Made by a program: the position numbers and the translations under genes
In this document: in pieces, positions 56,940 through 64,000 of the stretch
Position numbering within the stretch: position 1 is the first letter of the stretch
Layout of the letters: each line of letters begins with the position of its first letter
The notes under the pieces: generated by a model
Database searches by the model: none
Seen by the model: the letters and a program-made list of their open reading frames with translations, nothing else
Told to the model about the DNA's origin: nothing
NCBI GenBank assembly: GCA_963757945.1
Contig: CAVWTN010000001.1
Span: 744,001-808,000 of the forward strand
Direction: 5' to 3'
DNA: 64,000 bases
Source: CAVWTN01 sp963757945
Lineage (GTDB): Bacteria; Vulcanimicrobiota; Vulcanimicrobiia; Vulcanimicrobiales; Vulcanimicrobiaceae

Positions 56940-57536
56940 GTTTCGTTAGCCGGCACGTCGGCCACTGCCGGCCCAGGGCGGCCGCTTCCTGCGCGATGCC
57001 GCACGCTGCTATCAACACGAGCAACACGAGGACGATTCGGCCATGCGCTACCGCAGAGCCCTCGGCCGGGTGATCGGCTCGGCAGCCGCCGGGCACACGT
57101 CAGGCTGCGCTGAGGAGAGCGATCACGTCATGATCGTTCCGAGCTCTCTACCTGGAATGATCCCGCGGACGTGCGGGCGCCGGCCGGCGTCATCGTCCTC
57201 CGCGGCACCGCGAACTCAGCGCCGAATTCCCGGCGCATTTCCATGCGAATAGACCCGCAGTCGCCCGTTCCGGCCGGCGACACGACGCTTTTCGGACGTC
57301 ATGGGCCATATGATGGAGCACCATCGCGCCGTAAACGCGATTCCGCAGATTGCAGCGCTCCCCAAGCGCACGTTGAGGTTGCGGAGGTTATCGACGGCTG
57401 ATGAACCGAGCGGTGCCGCCAACTCTCCGTTGCGACTCGTTCGCGAATGACGTGGCGCATCGTGCCGCCTCGCGTCACTTCGGTCTCGACATCTCCTTAC
57501 CGTAACGAGCCATCCGTGAACGAAAGGACAGGGTAA
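56940..57536. other. Intergenic region with no recognisable gene
   Basis: 597 bp between YjbR copy 1 and the propeller protein. Several short ORFs are present but have no start site or family pattern. AAAGGACAGGG at about 57525-57535 is the ribosome site for the next gene. The region may be degraded remnants. Confidence 0.4.
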
Positions 57537-59414
57537 ATGGCGACTTCTGTTACAGGTTTGGCAAACCGAGAGTTCCTGCCCAGCGGCGCCACGCGGCGCC
57601 CTCGATCGGCATCCGAACTTGCCGCCGCCGCCGCCGGCGCGTTCGACTACACGGTCACCCAGGTCGGCGTCGTCGGAAATGTCACCGTCTACTACGCAAA
57701 CTTACTTGGCGCGCCGGGTCAAGGGCTCGCGACGCAAATGCTCGCTGAAGTGACCGGGCCCTATGCGGACATGGAGGGATACTTCGCAACCAACGGCGGC
57801 GCTGTCGATGTCGTCATCGCGCCGCTGAGCGGAAGCAACGACGGGTCGGGTGGAGCGTATCATTATGGACGCGATTTCACTGCAGGCGGCACGCTCTACT
57901 TAGATGCGACCTTTGCAAATGCGACGACCAACCCGTTGGAACTGGAGGTCGCTCTCTACATCGCCGAGCTGACGGAATGCTTCATGGGCGCCCAAGGCAA
58001 GGGCTGGGGATGCGGCTCCTCCAACGGCGAGGCCCTTTCGCGGTACTTCGCCGAGCGCGAGACACCGCCCGGCACGTTCCCGCAATGGGGCATCACGGGG
58101 CCCTCGTGGGCTCAAGCCGGTTTCCCGGACTGGATCAGCAAGACCGAGGGCACCGACAGAGACTACGTCAGCATTGGTTGCGGGATCGTTTACATCTACT
58201 GGATGCGCTCGCTCGGCTACAGCGCGCTGCAAATCACGCAAGCCGCCGGAGCGACCTTCGCGGCAAACTACCAAACCCTGACCGGCAAGACGACAGCGTA
58301 CGCAGACCTGCAGGCCGCGCTAGCGGGCAAGACCGTGACTTCGGACAACCCGTTCGTGTCCCCGACCGGGAGCTGGCATCAAAATACGATCGGCAGCGTA
58401 GCGGGCGCGCCGCAGGCGGCAGGCGATCCCAGCGGCTACGTATTCGCCGCACAAGCCACGCAGCATGTGAACTACCGCGGAAGCAACAACCACGTCTGCG
58501 AACTCTGGTGGGACGGCGGCTGGCACTTCAACGACCTGACGGCCGCCGCGGCCGGCGCGCCGAACGCCGCCGGCAGTCCCTACGGATATGTCTTCGACGC
58601 GCAGGGGACGCAGCACGTCAACTACCTTGGTCCCGACGCGCACGTGCACGAGTTGTGGTGGGACGGCAACTGGCATCACAACGACTTGACGGCGGCGGCC
58701 GGCGCCCCCAACGGGGTCGGAAATCCCCGCGGATACATGTTCGATGCGCAGTCGTCGCAACACGTCAACTACCGTGGCGTCGACAACCACGTGCACGAGC
58801 TGTGGTGGGACGGAAACTGGCATCACAACGACCTGACCGCGGCTGCCGCCGGAGCGCCGAACGCCGTTGGCGATCCTGCGGGATACATGTTCGCCGCCCA
58901 AGGCACCCAACACGTGAATTACCGTGGCACCGATAATCACATTCACGAGCTGTGGTGGGACGGAAGCTGGCATCACAACGATCTCACGGCCGCGGCGGCC
59001 GGAGCACCCAACGCCGCCGGTGATCCGGTCGGCTACATCTTCAACGATCAGGGTACGCAGCACGTCAACTATCTGGGAACAGACGGACACGTGCACGAGC
59101 TCTGGTGGGACGGCAACTGGCATCACAACGACTTGACCGCGGCGGCAGCCGGAGCTCCGAAGGCGGTAAGCGATCCAGTCGGGTATGCCTATGAGCTGCA
59201 GGGTACGCAGCACGTCAACTACCGTGGCTCCGATCACCACGTCCACGAACTCTGGTGGGACGGCAGCTGGCACCACAACGATCTGACCAATGCCTCCGGC
59301 GCCGGCGCGAATGCGACCGGGAGTCCTAAAGGCTACATCTTCGCGCAGCAGGACACGCAGCACGTCGTCTATACAGGCAGCGACAAAACCGTCCACGAGC
59401 TCTGGTGGGGCTAG
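57537..59414 (+). CDS. Seven-repeat predicted beta-propeller (lectin-like) protein
   Basis: 625 residues from ATG 57537 (AAAGGACAGGG ahead). Residues 1-275 are an N-terminal domain with no clear signal peptide; it contains EVALYIAELTECFMGAQGKG, which sits where a metalloprotease helix might but lacks the HExxH pair. From about residue 290 seven repeats of about 47 residues follow, each with the pattern GY-F-x-QGTQHVNYRG-DxHVHELWWDGxWHHNDLT. The N-terminal end of the series (GSWHQNTIG, near 278-286) matches the last strand that the final repeat lacks, as in a velcro-closed seven-bladed propeller. Fucose-type and tectonin-like lectins have such repeats; the ligand is unknown. Confidence 0.78.
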   Translation: MATSVTGLANREFLPSGATRRPRSASELAAAAAGAFDYTVTQVGVVGNVTVYYANLLGAPGQGLATQMLAEVTGPYADMEGYFATNGGAVDVVIAPLSGSNDGSGGAYHYGRDFTAGGTLYLDATFANATTNPLELEVALYIAELTECFMGAQGKGWGCGSSNGEALSRYFAERETPPGTFPQWGITGPSWAQAGFPDWISKTEGTDRDYVSIGCGIVYIYWMRSLGYSALQITQAAGATFAANYQTLTGKTTAYADLQAALAGKTVTSDNPFVSPTGSWHQNTIGSVAGAPQAAGDPSGYVFAAQATQHVNYRGSNNHVCELWWDGGWHFNDLTAAAAGAPNAAGSPYGYVFDAQGTQHVNYLGPDAHVHELWWDGNWHHNDLTAAAGAPNGVGNPRGYMFDAQSSQHVNYRGVDNHVHELWWDGNWHHNDLTAAAAGAPNAVGDPAGYMFAAQGTQHVNYRGTDNHIHELWWDGSWHHNDLTAAAAGAPNAAGDPVGYIFNDQGTQHVNYLGTDGHVHELWWDGNWHHNDLTAAAAGAPKAVSDPVGYAYELQGTQHVNYRGSDHHVHELWWDGSWHHNDLTNASGAGANATGSPKGYIFAQQDTQHVVYTGSDKTVHELWWG

Positions 59415-59420
59415 AGTAAG

Positions 59421-59465
59421 GCAGACCTGCAACCACGGTTGCCCGCACCGTGGTTGCAGGTCTGC
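59421..59465 (+). terminator. Long perfect hairpin after the propeller gene
   Basis: GCAGACCTGCAACCACGGT (59421-59439) and its exact complement (59447-59465) form a 19-bp stem with a 7-nt loop, starting 6 bp after the stop. No T-run follows, so it may be an mRNA-stabilising structure or a two-way terminator. Confidence 0.6.
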
Positions 59466-59584
59466 ATCGGCACCCGCATGCGATCCACTCATGGGAACGC
59501 TTCGCTGCTGAAGACATCGTCAGGAGCGATCTGCGCCGGAGCCGCGAGACGCAGGCCAAGATCGCGTCCGAACGACCGTCCACA

Positions 59585-60163
59585 CTAAGGCGAATGCTGA
59601 TCCGCCGTGAGCATGGCAGCTAGGCCGTCGAGCGCGGATGACATGACGCCGGCGTCGCGTTGCGCGCGAGCGAGGATGTAGGCGCCTTGCAGGGTCGCGA
59701 TAATGGTTAGCGCGAGCTGACGGCAATCGTACTCGGCGCGCAACTCGCCATGCGCCTGCGCCTCGCGCAGCGCCGCTTCGAGCAAACCGCCGATGTGCGT
59801 GAACGTCGTCGCCAACGGCTCGCGCAGCTTCGGCGAGGAAATCACTTCGGCATCGTAGGCCAGACGCCCGACGCGGCAGCCGCGCAGCGCACTGCGCGGG
59901 GCCCGCAGATAGTTCAAGACGCGCGCCAGTGCCGGTTGTGTCCCATCGCCGAGGAGCCGCTGCGCATCGGCCGACAACTCGCACTCAAATTCATCGATCG
60001 CGGCTCGCGCGATCTCGCTTTTCCCCGAAAAGTGGTGGTACAGGCTGCCCTGGCCGACACCGGCGGTATCGAGGATCGCCCGTGGGCTCGTGGCTGCGAA
60101 GCCGCGCTCCCATAAGAGCGTCTTCGCCGCGCGGACGAGTCGCTCACGTGCCGTCAACGCCAT
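59585..60163 (-). CDS. TetR-family transcriptional repressor
   Basis: 192 residues. The N-terminal TetR helix-turn-helix is LVRAAKTLLWERGFAATSPRAILDTAGVGQGSLYHHFSGKSEI. The C-terminal helices resemble the TetR_C_16/33 ligand-binding type (LREPLATTFTHIGGLLEAAL). It is divergent from a cupin gene with a CATAC...GTATG site in between, so it likely represses both. The ligand is unknown. Confidence 0.92.
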   Translation of the reverse strand: MALTARERLVRAAKTLLWERGFAATSPRAILDTAGVGQGSLYHHFSGKSEIARAAIDEFECELSADAQRLLGDGTQPALARVLNYLRAPRSALRGCRVGRLAYDAEVISSPKLREPLATTFTHIGGLLEAALREAQAHGELRAEYDCRQLALTIIATLQGAYILARAQRDAGVMSSALDGLAAMLTADQHSP

Positions 60164-60200
60164 CGCGAGTTCGATTTTCCGATAGGGTCTTGCATAGATA

Positions 60201-60216
60201 CATACTAGTTGGTATG
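60201..60216. promoter_or_regulatory. Palindrome in the TetR/cupin promoter
   Basis: CATAC-TAGTTG-GTATG, perfect 5-bp arms, lies between the divergent TetR and cupin starts and overlaps likely promoter elements (TAGATACATACTAG). It is a plausible TetR operator. Confidence 0.55.
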
Positions 60217-60251
60217 CTGACTCGCGTCAAGCACTTGTCTCGGAGAGAACC

Positions 60252-60623
60252 ATGCAGCTGAAGAACAATCCGCCGGCGCTCGACCGGCAACATTTAGGAA
60301 CGGCTCGAGTCGCACGGCTCATCGACCGCGTCGAAGCCCATCGCGTCGTGCTCGGCCCGCTTGCGGCGACCGGGCTTCACCTCCATACCGGCGGGACCAT
60401 CGGGTACATTCTCGACGGCGAGGTCGCGTTTCAAATCGAGGGCGAAGAGCAACGCATCCTACACGCCGGCGATGCGTTTGTCGAGCCTGCGGGATCCCGC
60501 ATTGCGCGCTTCGACAATCTCTCCGACGCTCGGCCGGCAACGTTTCTGGCCCTGTATCCGCTCGCCGGTGACGAGCGACTGATCACGCCGATCGATCCCT
60601 CGTCGCCGCCCGCTGCGACGTAG
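60252..60623 (+). CDS. Cupin-domain protein
   Basis: 123 residues, a single cupin barrel: GLHLHTGGTIGYILDGEVAFQIEG (motif 1, with His-x-His) and LHAGDAFVEPAGSRIARFDN (motif 2, lacking the usual His). The second half is therefore degenerate for metal. It is divergent from the TetR gene. The 3' end overlaps the convergent YjbR copy 2 by 41 bp. Function is unknown. Confidence 0.88.
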   Translation: MQLKNNPPALDRQHLGTARVARLIDRVEAHRVVLGPLAATGLHLHTGGTIGYILDGEVAFQIEGEEQRILHAGDAFVEPAGSRIARFDNLSDARPATFLALYPLAGDERLITPIDPSSPPAAT

Positions 60624-60981
60624 CATCTCGAGGAGCGCGACGTTTGGGCGCGACGAAAGCATAACTCTCGTCGACCCACTCGCGCAACACGGCGAGCGGG
60701 ACCGCACCCGACGCAACCGGCACCGACACCCATCCGGCGCGCCCAAGGCCATAGCCGGTCTCAGATGCGCCGGGAAGGGAGAGCGCGAAATCGTGGGCGG
60801 CGCGGAGCTTGAGTGCAATCGTCGGCGGCGCCCCCTCGCCGGGCCGGCCGAGAAACGCGAAGATCTTCTTGTTCACCTTCGCGACACTCTCGCCCCAGGG
60901 GTGCTCCTCGTACGCGCCCGGCAGTGAGAGCGCATACGCGTGCAAAGCCTTCCAGTGGTTGCGTTTGGCCACGACGAGCAC
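60583..60981 (-). CDS. MmcQ/YjbR-family protein, copy 2
   Basis: 132 residues, almost the same as copy 1 over residues 7-115 (NHWKALHAYALSLPGAYEEH, TIALKLRAAHDFALSLPGAS, GWVSVPVASGAVPLAVLREW). The differing C-terminal tail (RRAPRDATSQRAATRDRSA) overlaps the end of the cupin gene on the other strand, as if the copy was inserted there. Similarity to the 56550 copy includes nucleotide level around 56588-56930. Confidence 0.9.
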   Translation of the reverse strand: MLVVAKRNHWKALHAYALSLPGAYEEHPWGESVAKVNKKIFAFLGRPGEGAPPTIALKLRAAHDFALSLPGASETGYGLGRAGWVSVPVASGAVPLAVLREWVDESYAFVAPKRRAPRDATSQRAATRDRSA

Positions 60982-61095
60982 GTTCGTCAGGCGACACGCC
61001 GCTCACTGCGTGGCGAGCGGCGCCACGCCCTGCGCGCAAATGCCGGCGTCTTCGTCACGAAAGGCTCGCTCGGGGATGCGAGCCAACTCTGGGAG

Positions 61096-61575
61096 ATGAT
61101 CGCGCCGCCGATCGTCTGCCGCTCGTTTATCGGCCGTCACGAGGAGCTGCTCTTCTTGCAGGAACGGCGCGAGCTCGCGCGGGCCCGTCGCGGCGGCCTC
61201 GTGCTCGTGGCGGGCGAAGCCGGAATCGGAAAGAGCCGCCTCGTCGCCGAGTTCCGCGATTCGCTGCTCCGGGCACGCGTCCGCATCGCGACATCGTATT
61301 GCCGAGAGTTCGCGCAGCGACCGTATGCGCCGATCCTCGACGCGCTCGCGAAGCTCGATCCGCAGGCCGGCGCTTTCGCCGAACCGGCGAGCCGCGGCGA
61401 TCATTTCGACGCGATCCTGGGCGCATTCCGTCTAGTGGCGCAGCGCCGATTGGCTTTGGGGCGACTGGTCTTGACGCACAGGGCCCACGTCGGCCGCTAC
61501 TCCGGAACGTGCCACCGGCCGTCGGAGGCGATGAGCGCGGCGGCGGCTTTCGGGCCCCACGTCCCGCGCTTGTAG
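61096..61575 (+). pseudogene. Truncated AAA-ATPase (LuxR/MalT-type regulator) fragment
   Basis: From ATG 61096: PIVCRSFIGRHEELLFLQER, then the P-loop LVLVAGEAGIGKSRLVAEFR and REFAQRPYAPILDALAKL, the start of a LuxR-family AAA_16 module. The family resemblance stops near 61440, before Walker B. The rest of the frame to 61575 (RRLALGRLVLTHRAHVGRYS...) looks like antisense filler over zwf. The full protein would be 800-1000 residues. It is therefore a remnant of a large regulator cut by the neighbouring gene. Confidence 0.7.
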
Positions 61576-62879
61576 GGCCGGACCGCATGGTGTTTCTTCA
61601 AGACCGGATCGACGACGGCCCAGGCAGCCTCGACGGCGTCCTCGCGCGTGAACAGTGCCCCGTCACCGCGCATCGCGTCGCCCAGGAGGCGTTCGTAGGG
61701 CGACTGTTCGCCGGTCTGCTCTTCGAGCAGGAAGAGCTCTTTTTGCGTGCCGACGAATTCCGCGCCGGCGCTCTTCACGCGCACGGCCAGGGCGATTTCG
61801 GTGCTCGGCGAGATGCCGAAGCGCAGATAGTTTCCACGAGCGCTTGTCGCGGCCGCATCGCCAAAGAGTTTTTGCGGCGGCGGCTTCCACTGCACGACGA
61901 CCTCTGTTTTCGTCGCGGGAAGGTACTTGCCGGAGCGCAGGTACCACGGCACGCCCTCCCAGCGCCAAGAATCGATAAACAGGCGCAGCGCGCAGAACGT
62001 CTCGACGTCCGAATCCGGCGCGACATTGGGCTCGTTGCGATAGCCGGCGTACTGGCCGCGCACCAAGTCCTCCGCCTTGATCGGCCGCATCGCCTCGAAA
62101 ACCTTGGCCTGTTCGGTATGCACCGCGCCGAAGTCCCGGATGCCGGGCGGTTCCATGGCGAGCAGCGCCACGATCTGGAAGATGTGATTCTCGACGACGT
62201 CGCGCAAGCACCCCGCCGTTTCGTAAAACGAGCCGCGCGCGCCGATGCCAAAATCTTCAGCTAACGTTAGCTGAACGCTAGCGATGTAGTTGCGATTCCA
62301 GACCGGTTCCAAGACCGCATTGGCGAACCGGAAATACAGGATGTTCATGATCGCCTCCTTGGCGAGGAAGTGATCGATTCGGAAGATCGAGTCTTCCGGG
62401 AACGCGGCCCGTGCGATCCGGTTCAATTGGCGCGCCGAGGCCCGATCGCGCCCGAAGGGTTTCTCGACGATCACGCGCGCGTTCGCGGCGAGCCCCGCTG
62501 CGCCGATCCGTTCGATGACGGTTCCGAAGAGCTCCGGCGGGATGGCGAGGTAGTGCGCGGGCCGCCGCGCATCTCGCAGCGCCTCTTTGAGCGCCGCGAA
62601 CGTAGCCGGCTCGTCGTAATCTCCGCTCACGTACGTCAGGAGTCCCAAGAGCCGCTGCAGCGCACGCCGGTCGTCGACTCCGCCGGCCCGCTCGATGCCG
62701 TCGATCACGCGTTTGCGCAAGCGCCCCGGACCCCATGCCGCCCGGGCGACGCCGATCACCGGGACCGCCAGAACGCCGCGCTTCACCAGCGCGTAGAGGG
62801 CCGGGAAGATCATCTTGTGGGCGAGGTCGCCGGTGACCCCGAAGAGCACCAGCGCATCCGATTGAGGCAGCTTCGGCAT
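61497..62879 (-). CDS. zwf: Glucose-6-phosphate 1-dehydrogenase
   Basis: 460 residues. NADP-binding LVLFGVTGDLAHKMIFPALYAL (11-32) and the G6P site RIDHFLAKE (167-175; the usual motif is RIDHYLGKE) with EKPFGRD before it are clear. The central beta domain (AEDFGIGARGSFYETAGCLRD) and the FFSRSGKYLP-type region (WYLRSGKYLPATKTEVVVQW) are present. It catalyses the first step of the oxidative pentose phosphate pathway and makes NADPH. It is slightly shorter than most (about 480-510). No other pathway genes lie next to it. Confidence 0.95.
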   Translation of the reverse strand: MPKLPQSDALVLFGVTGDLAHKMIFPALYALVKRGVLAVPVIGVARAAWGPGRLRKRVIDGIERAGGVDDRRALQRLLGLLTYVSGDYDEPATFAALKEALRDARRPAHYLAIPPELFGTVIERIGAAGLAANARVIVEKPFGRDRASARQLNRIARAAFPEDSIFRIDHFLAKEAIMNILYFRFANAVLEPVWNRNYIASVQLTLAEDFGIGARGSFYETAGCLRDVVENHIFQIVALLAMEPPGIRDFGAVHTEQAKVFEAMRPIKAEDLVRGQYAGYRNEPNVAPDSDVETFCALRLFIDSWRWEGVPWYLRSGKYLPATKTEVVVQWKPPPQKLFGDAAATSARGNYLRFGISPSTEIALAVRVKSAGAEFVGTQKELFLLEEQTGEQSPYERLLGDAMRGDGALFTREDAVEAAWAVVDPVLKKHHAVRPYKRGTWGPKAAAALIASDGRWHVPE

Positions 62880-63080
62880 CAGGCGCCGCTTTCAGCGCCC
62901 GCTTCAAGGAAGGGCACGAAGTCTCGCAGCGACGTGATTCCGCTCGCGAAGATCCGCTCGAGACGTTCCGTTTGCTGTCCCATAGAGCCCCATACCGCCA
63001 ATCGCCAAGTTCTTAATCTGACTGTTCCGGAAGCCGGAAGGAAGTGGGCGGACGGCGAAATGCTCCTCCATCTGGGGGAT

Positions 63081-63098
63081 TCCGGCCTTTAGGCCGGA
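63081..63098 (+). promoter_or_regulatory. Hairpin touching the ribosome site of the last gene
   Basis: TCCGGCCT-TT-AGGCCGGA is a perfect 8-bp stem. Its 3' arm overlaps GGAGG (63096-63100), 14 nt before ATG 63115. It could hide the ribosome site or serve as an operator. Confidence 0.4.
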
Positions 63099-63114
63099 GG
63101 CAGGTTGGGCGGGC

Positions 63115-64000
63115 ATGTCCGACTCCCATCGCAACGCACGCGAGCCTGAAGTGTTCGCAGACCTTCCCGAAACCGACCCGGCGCGCGAGGTCATCGCGGC
63201 GATCCTCGAGCTGGTTCCGGTTTCGCATTGGAGCTTTGCGCGCTTCAAAGGCGACGGCGACTCCGACCAGTTGTTTTCGTCCACCGGTAACGGCGGCGAT
63301 TTCCGGCACCTCAAGAGCCTCTATAAGATCCAGCGCCAAGGCAGTGTCGGCCCGCGCATCACGGCGACGAGCGACGAGCGGGAACCGCGCGCGAGCGAAG
63401 AGACGCTGCTCTTCGCCGACAGCCGCGCGAATTTCGGAATTCTCACGCTACTGCGGACCGCGGAGCTCGGCCCCTTTGCATCCAGCGAACTGCAAGCGCT
63501 CACGCTCGCTCTGGGCGCCGCGTCCGAATGGCTCTCGACGCTGCGACTGTTCGAGTCGCACGATGGGCCGCACCTCGCCGAGTTTCACCTCGACCACGAG
63601 CCGGCGCAACCCGTTCTGCCGGACGAGCGGGCGGACTCCGCGTTGTACGTTTTGGATCTCGATCTCTCGATCGTCCTCACCTGGTCCGAGCAGAGCGAGC
63701 GCAGGGTTGCTTTGATGCCCCTGCAGGCGCGCCTCGAAAACCGCCTTCCCGCGATTCTCGAAAAGACGGTTCGCACGTTGACTGCGTCGTGGGCGGATGC
63801 GGCGAGCCGCAAGCCGGGCGTCTCGCGCCCCGTGCCGCTTCTCGTGGTTCGCACGTATCCGCTGAGCGGGCCGGCCGGCTTGTTCATCGGCGTTTCGATC
63901 GCGCGCTCGCGCTCCGGAAGCTCGCTCGGGGTGGCTGCGGCGCATTTCAGCATCTCGCCTCGAGAGATCCAAGTGCTGGCGCTGCTCTTGGACGGAGCGC
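63115..64000 (+). CDS. LuxR-type regulator (3' end outside window)
   Basis: From ATG 63115, 295 residues are readable. The final residues (HFSISPREIQVLALLLDGA) are the start of a LuxR/NarL-type helix-turn-helix. The preceding part is a single alpha/beta region that could be a sensor domain (LVPVSHWSFARFKGDGD near 31-47, LGPFASSELQALTLALGAAS near 120-140, LPLLVVRTYPLSGPAGLFIGV near 240), perhaps GAF-like. It is not the same protein as the truncated AAA fragment at 61096. The DNA-binding domain is cut by the window end. Confidence 0.75.
   Translation, partial: MSDSHRNAREPEVFADLPETDPAREVIAAILELVPVSHWSFARFKGDGDSDQLFSSTGNGGDFRHLKSLYKIQRQGSVGPRITATSDEREPRASEETLLFADSRANFGILTLLRTAELGPFASSELQALTLALGAASEWLSTLRLFESHDGPHLAEFHLDHEPAQPVLPDERADSALYVLDLDLSIVLTWSEQSERRVALMPLQARLENRLPAILEKTVRTLTASWADAASRKPGVSRPVPLLVVRTYPLSGPAGLFIGVSIARSRSGSSLGVAAAHFSISPREIQVLALLLDGA

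Noticed and set aside
58400..59400. Repeats here as a possible CRISPR-like array
   Set aside because: The repeat unit is about 141-150 bp, in frame, and encodes propeller blades; there are no spacers.

Overview
The window is about 64 kb of very GC-rich bacterial DNA with dense coding, frequent GTG/TTG starts and 4-bp stop/start overlaps (ATGA, GTGA). Normal bacterial housekeeping genes are present (hisF/hisIE, recG, rsmD, coaD, proBA, zwf, two tRNAs). An OmpA/BON protein suggests a diderm envelope. Several features would fit a deep-branching high-GC lineage such as Candidatus Eremiobacterota (WPS-2), but no 16S or other marker gene lets me fix the taxon, so that is only a guess.

Layout. 1-2259: class V aminotransferase (cut by the window edge), phoU, enoyl-CoA hydratase. 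2264-5350: an unusual membrane-anchored thioredoxin/solute-binding-protein fusion and a DUF2249-Crp regulator fusion. 5355-13581: a long leftward run hisF-hisIE-recG-HAD-rsmD-coaD-coiled coil-PDZ/Lon protease, headed by a CHASE3-like/SpoIIE phosphatase. 13601-13783: tRNA-Cys and tRNA-Gly. 13925-18630: exported proteins, an OmpA/BON protein, a trimmed IS256-type transposase, an SRPBCC-like protein and an RraA-like protein. 18756-23816: class III CoA-transferase, CitE-like lyase and a TRAP transporter (DctP plus fused DctQM), which reads as one uptake-and-activation unit for a carboxylic acid. 23833-29694: sigma factor, an Ala/Gly-repeat protein, an exported subtilase, then proB-proA. 29700-30905: an IS110-type element with a structured 5' region.

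34783-43624 holds the metabolic centrepiece: an NAD(P)H-linked [FeFe]-hydrogenase made of only two polypeptides (NuoE-NuoF fusion plus an M3-type HydA). It is followed directly by hydG, an aspartase-like gene, hydF and hydE in one tightly spaced operon. The NuoE part has lost three of its four [2Fe-2S] cysteines, and HydA has Ser where most relatives have the proton-relay Cys.

43677-64000 is an accessory region. It contains a decayed AbrB/PIN/YCII segment, three DUF1269 paralogs with coiled-coil, HdeD-like and M48 proteins (a stress-like set), a STAND regulator, two ArsR-AHSA1 modules with matching operators, a GT87-like membrane protein, a GDSL hydrolase-esterase pair, a protein with a seven-repeat predicted beta-propeller, a recently duplicated YjbR gene, a TetR-cupin pair, a truncated AAA/LuxR-type fragment, zwf and the start of a LuxR-type regulator. 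No CRISPR array, prophage or rRNA was seen.
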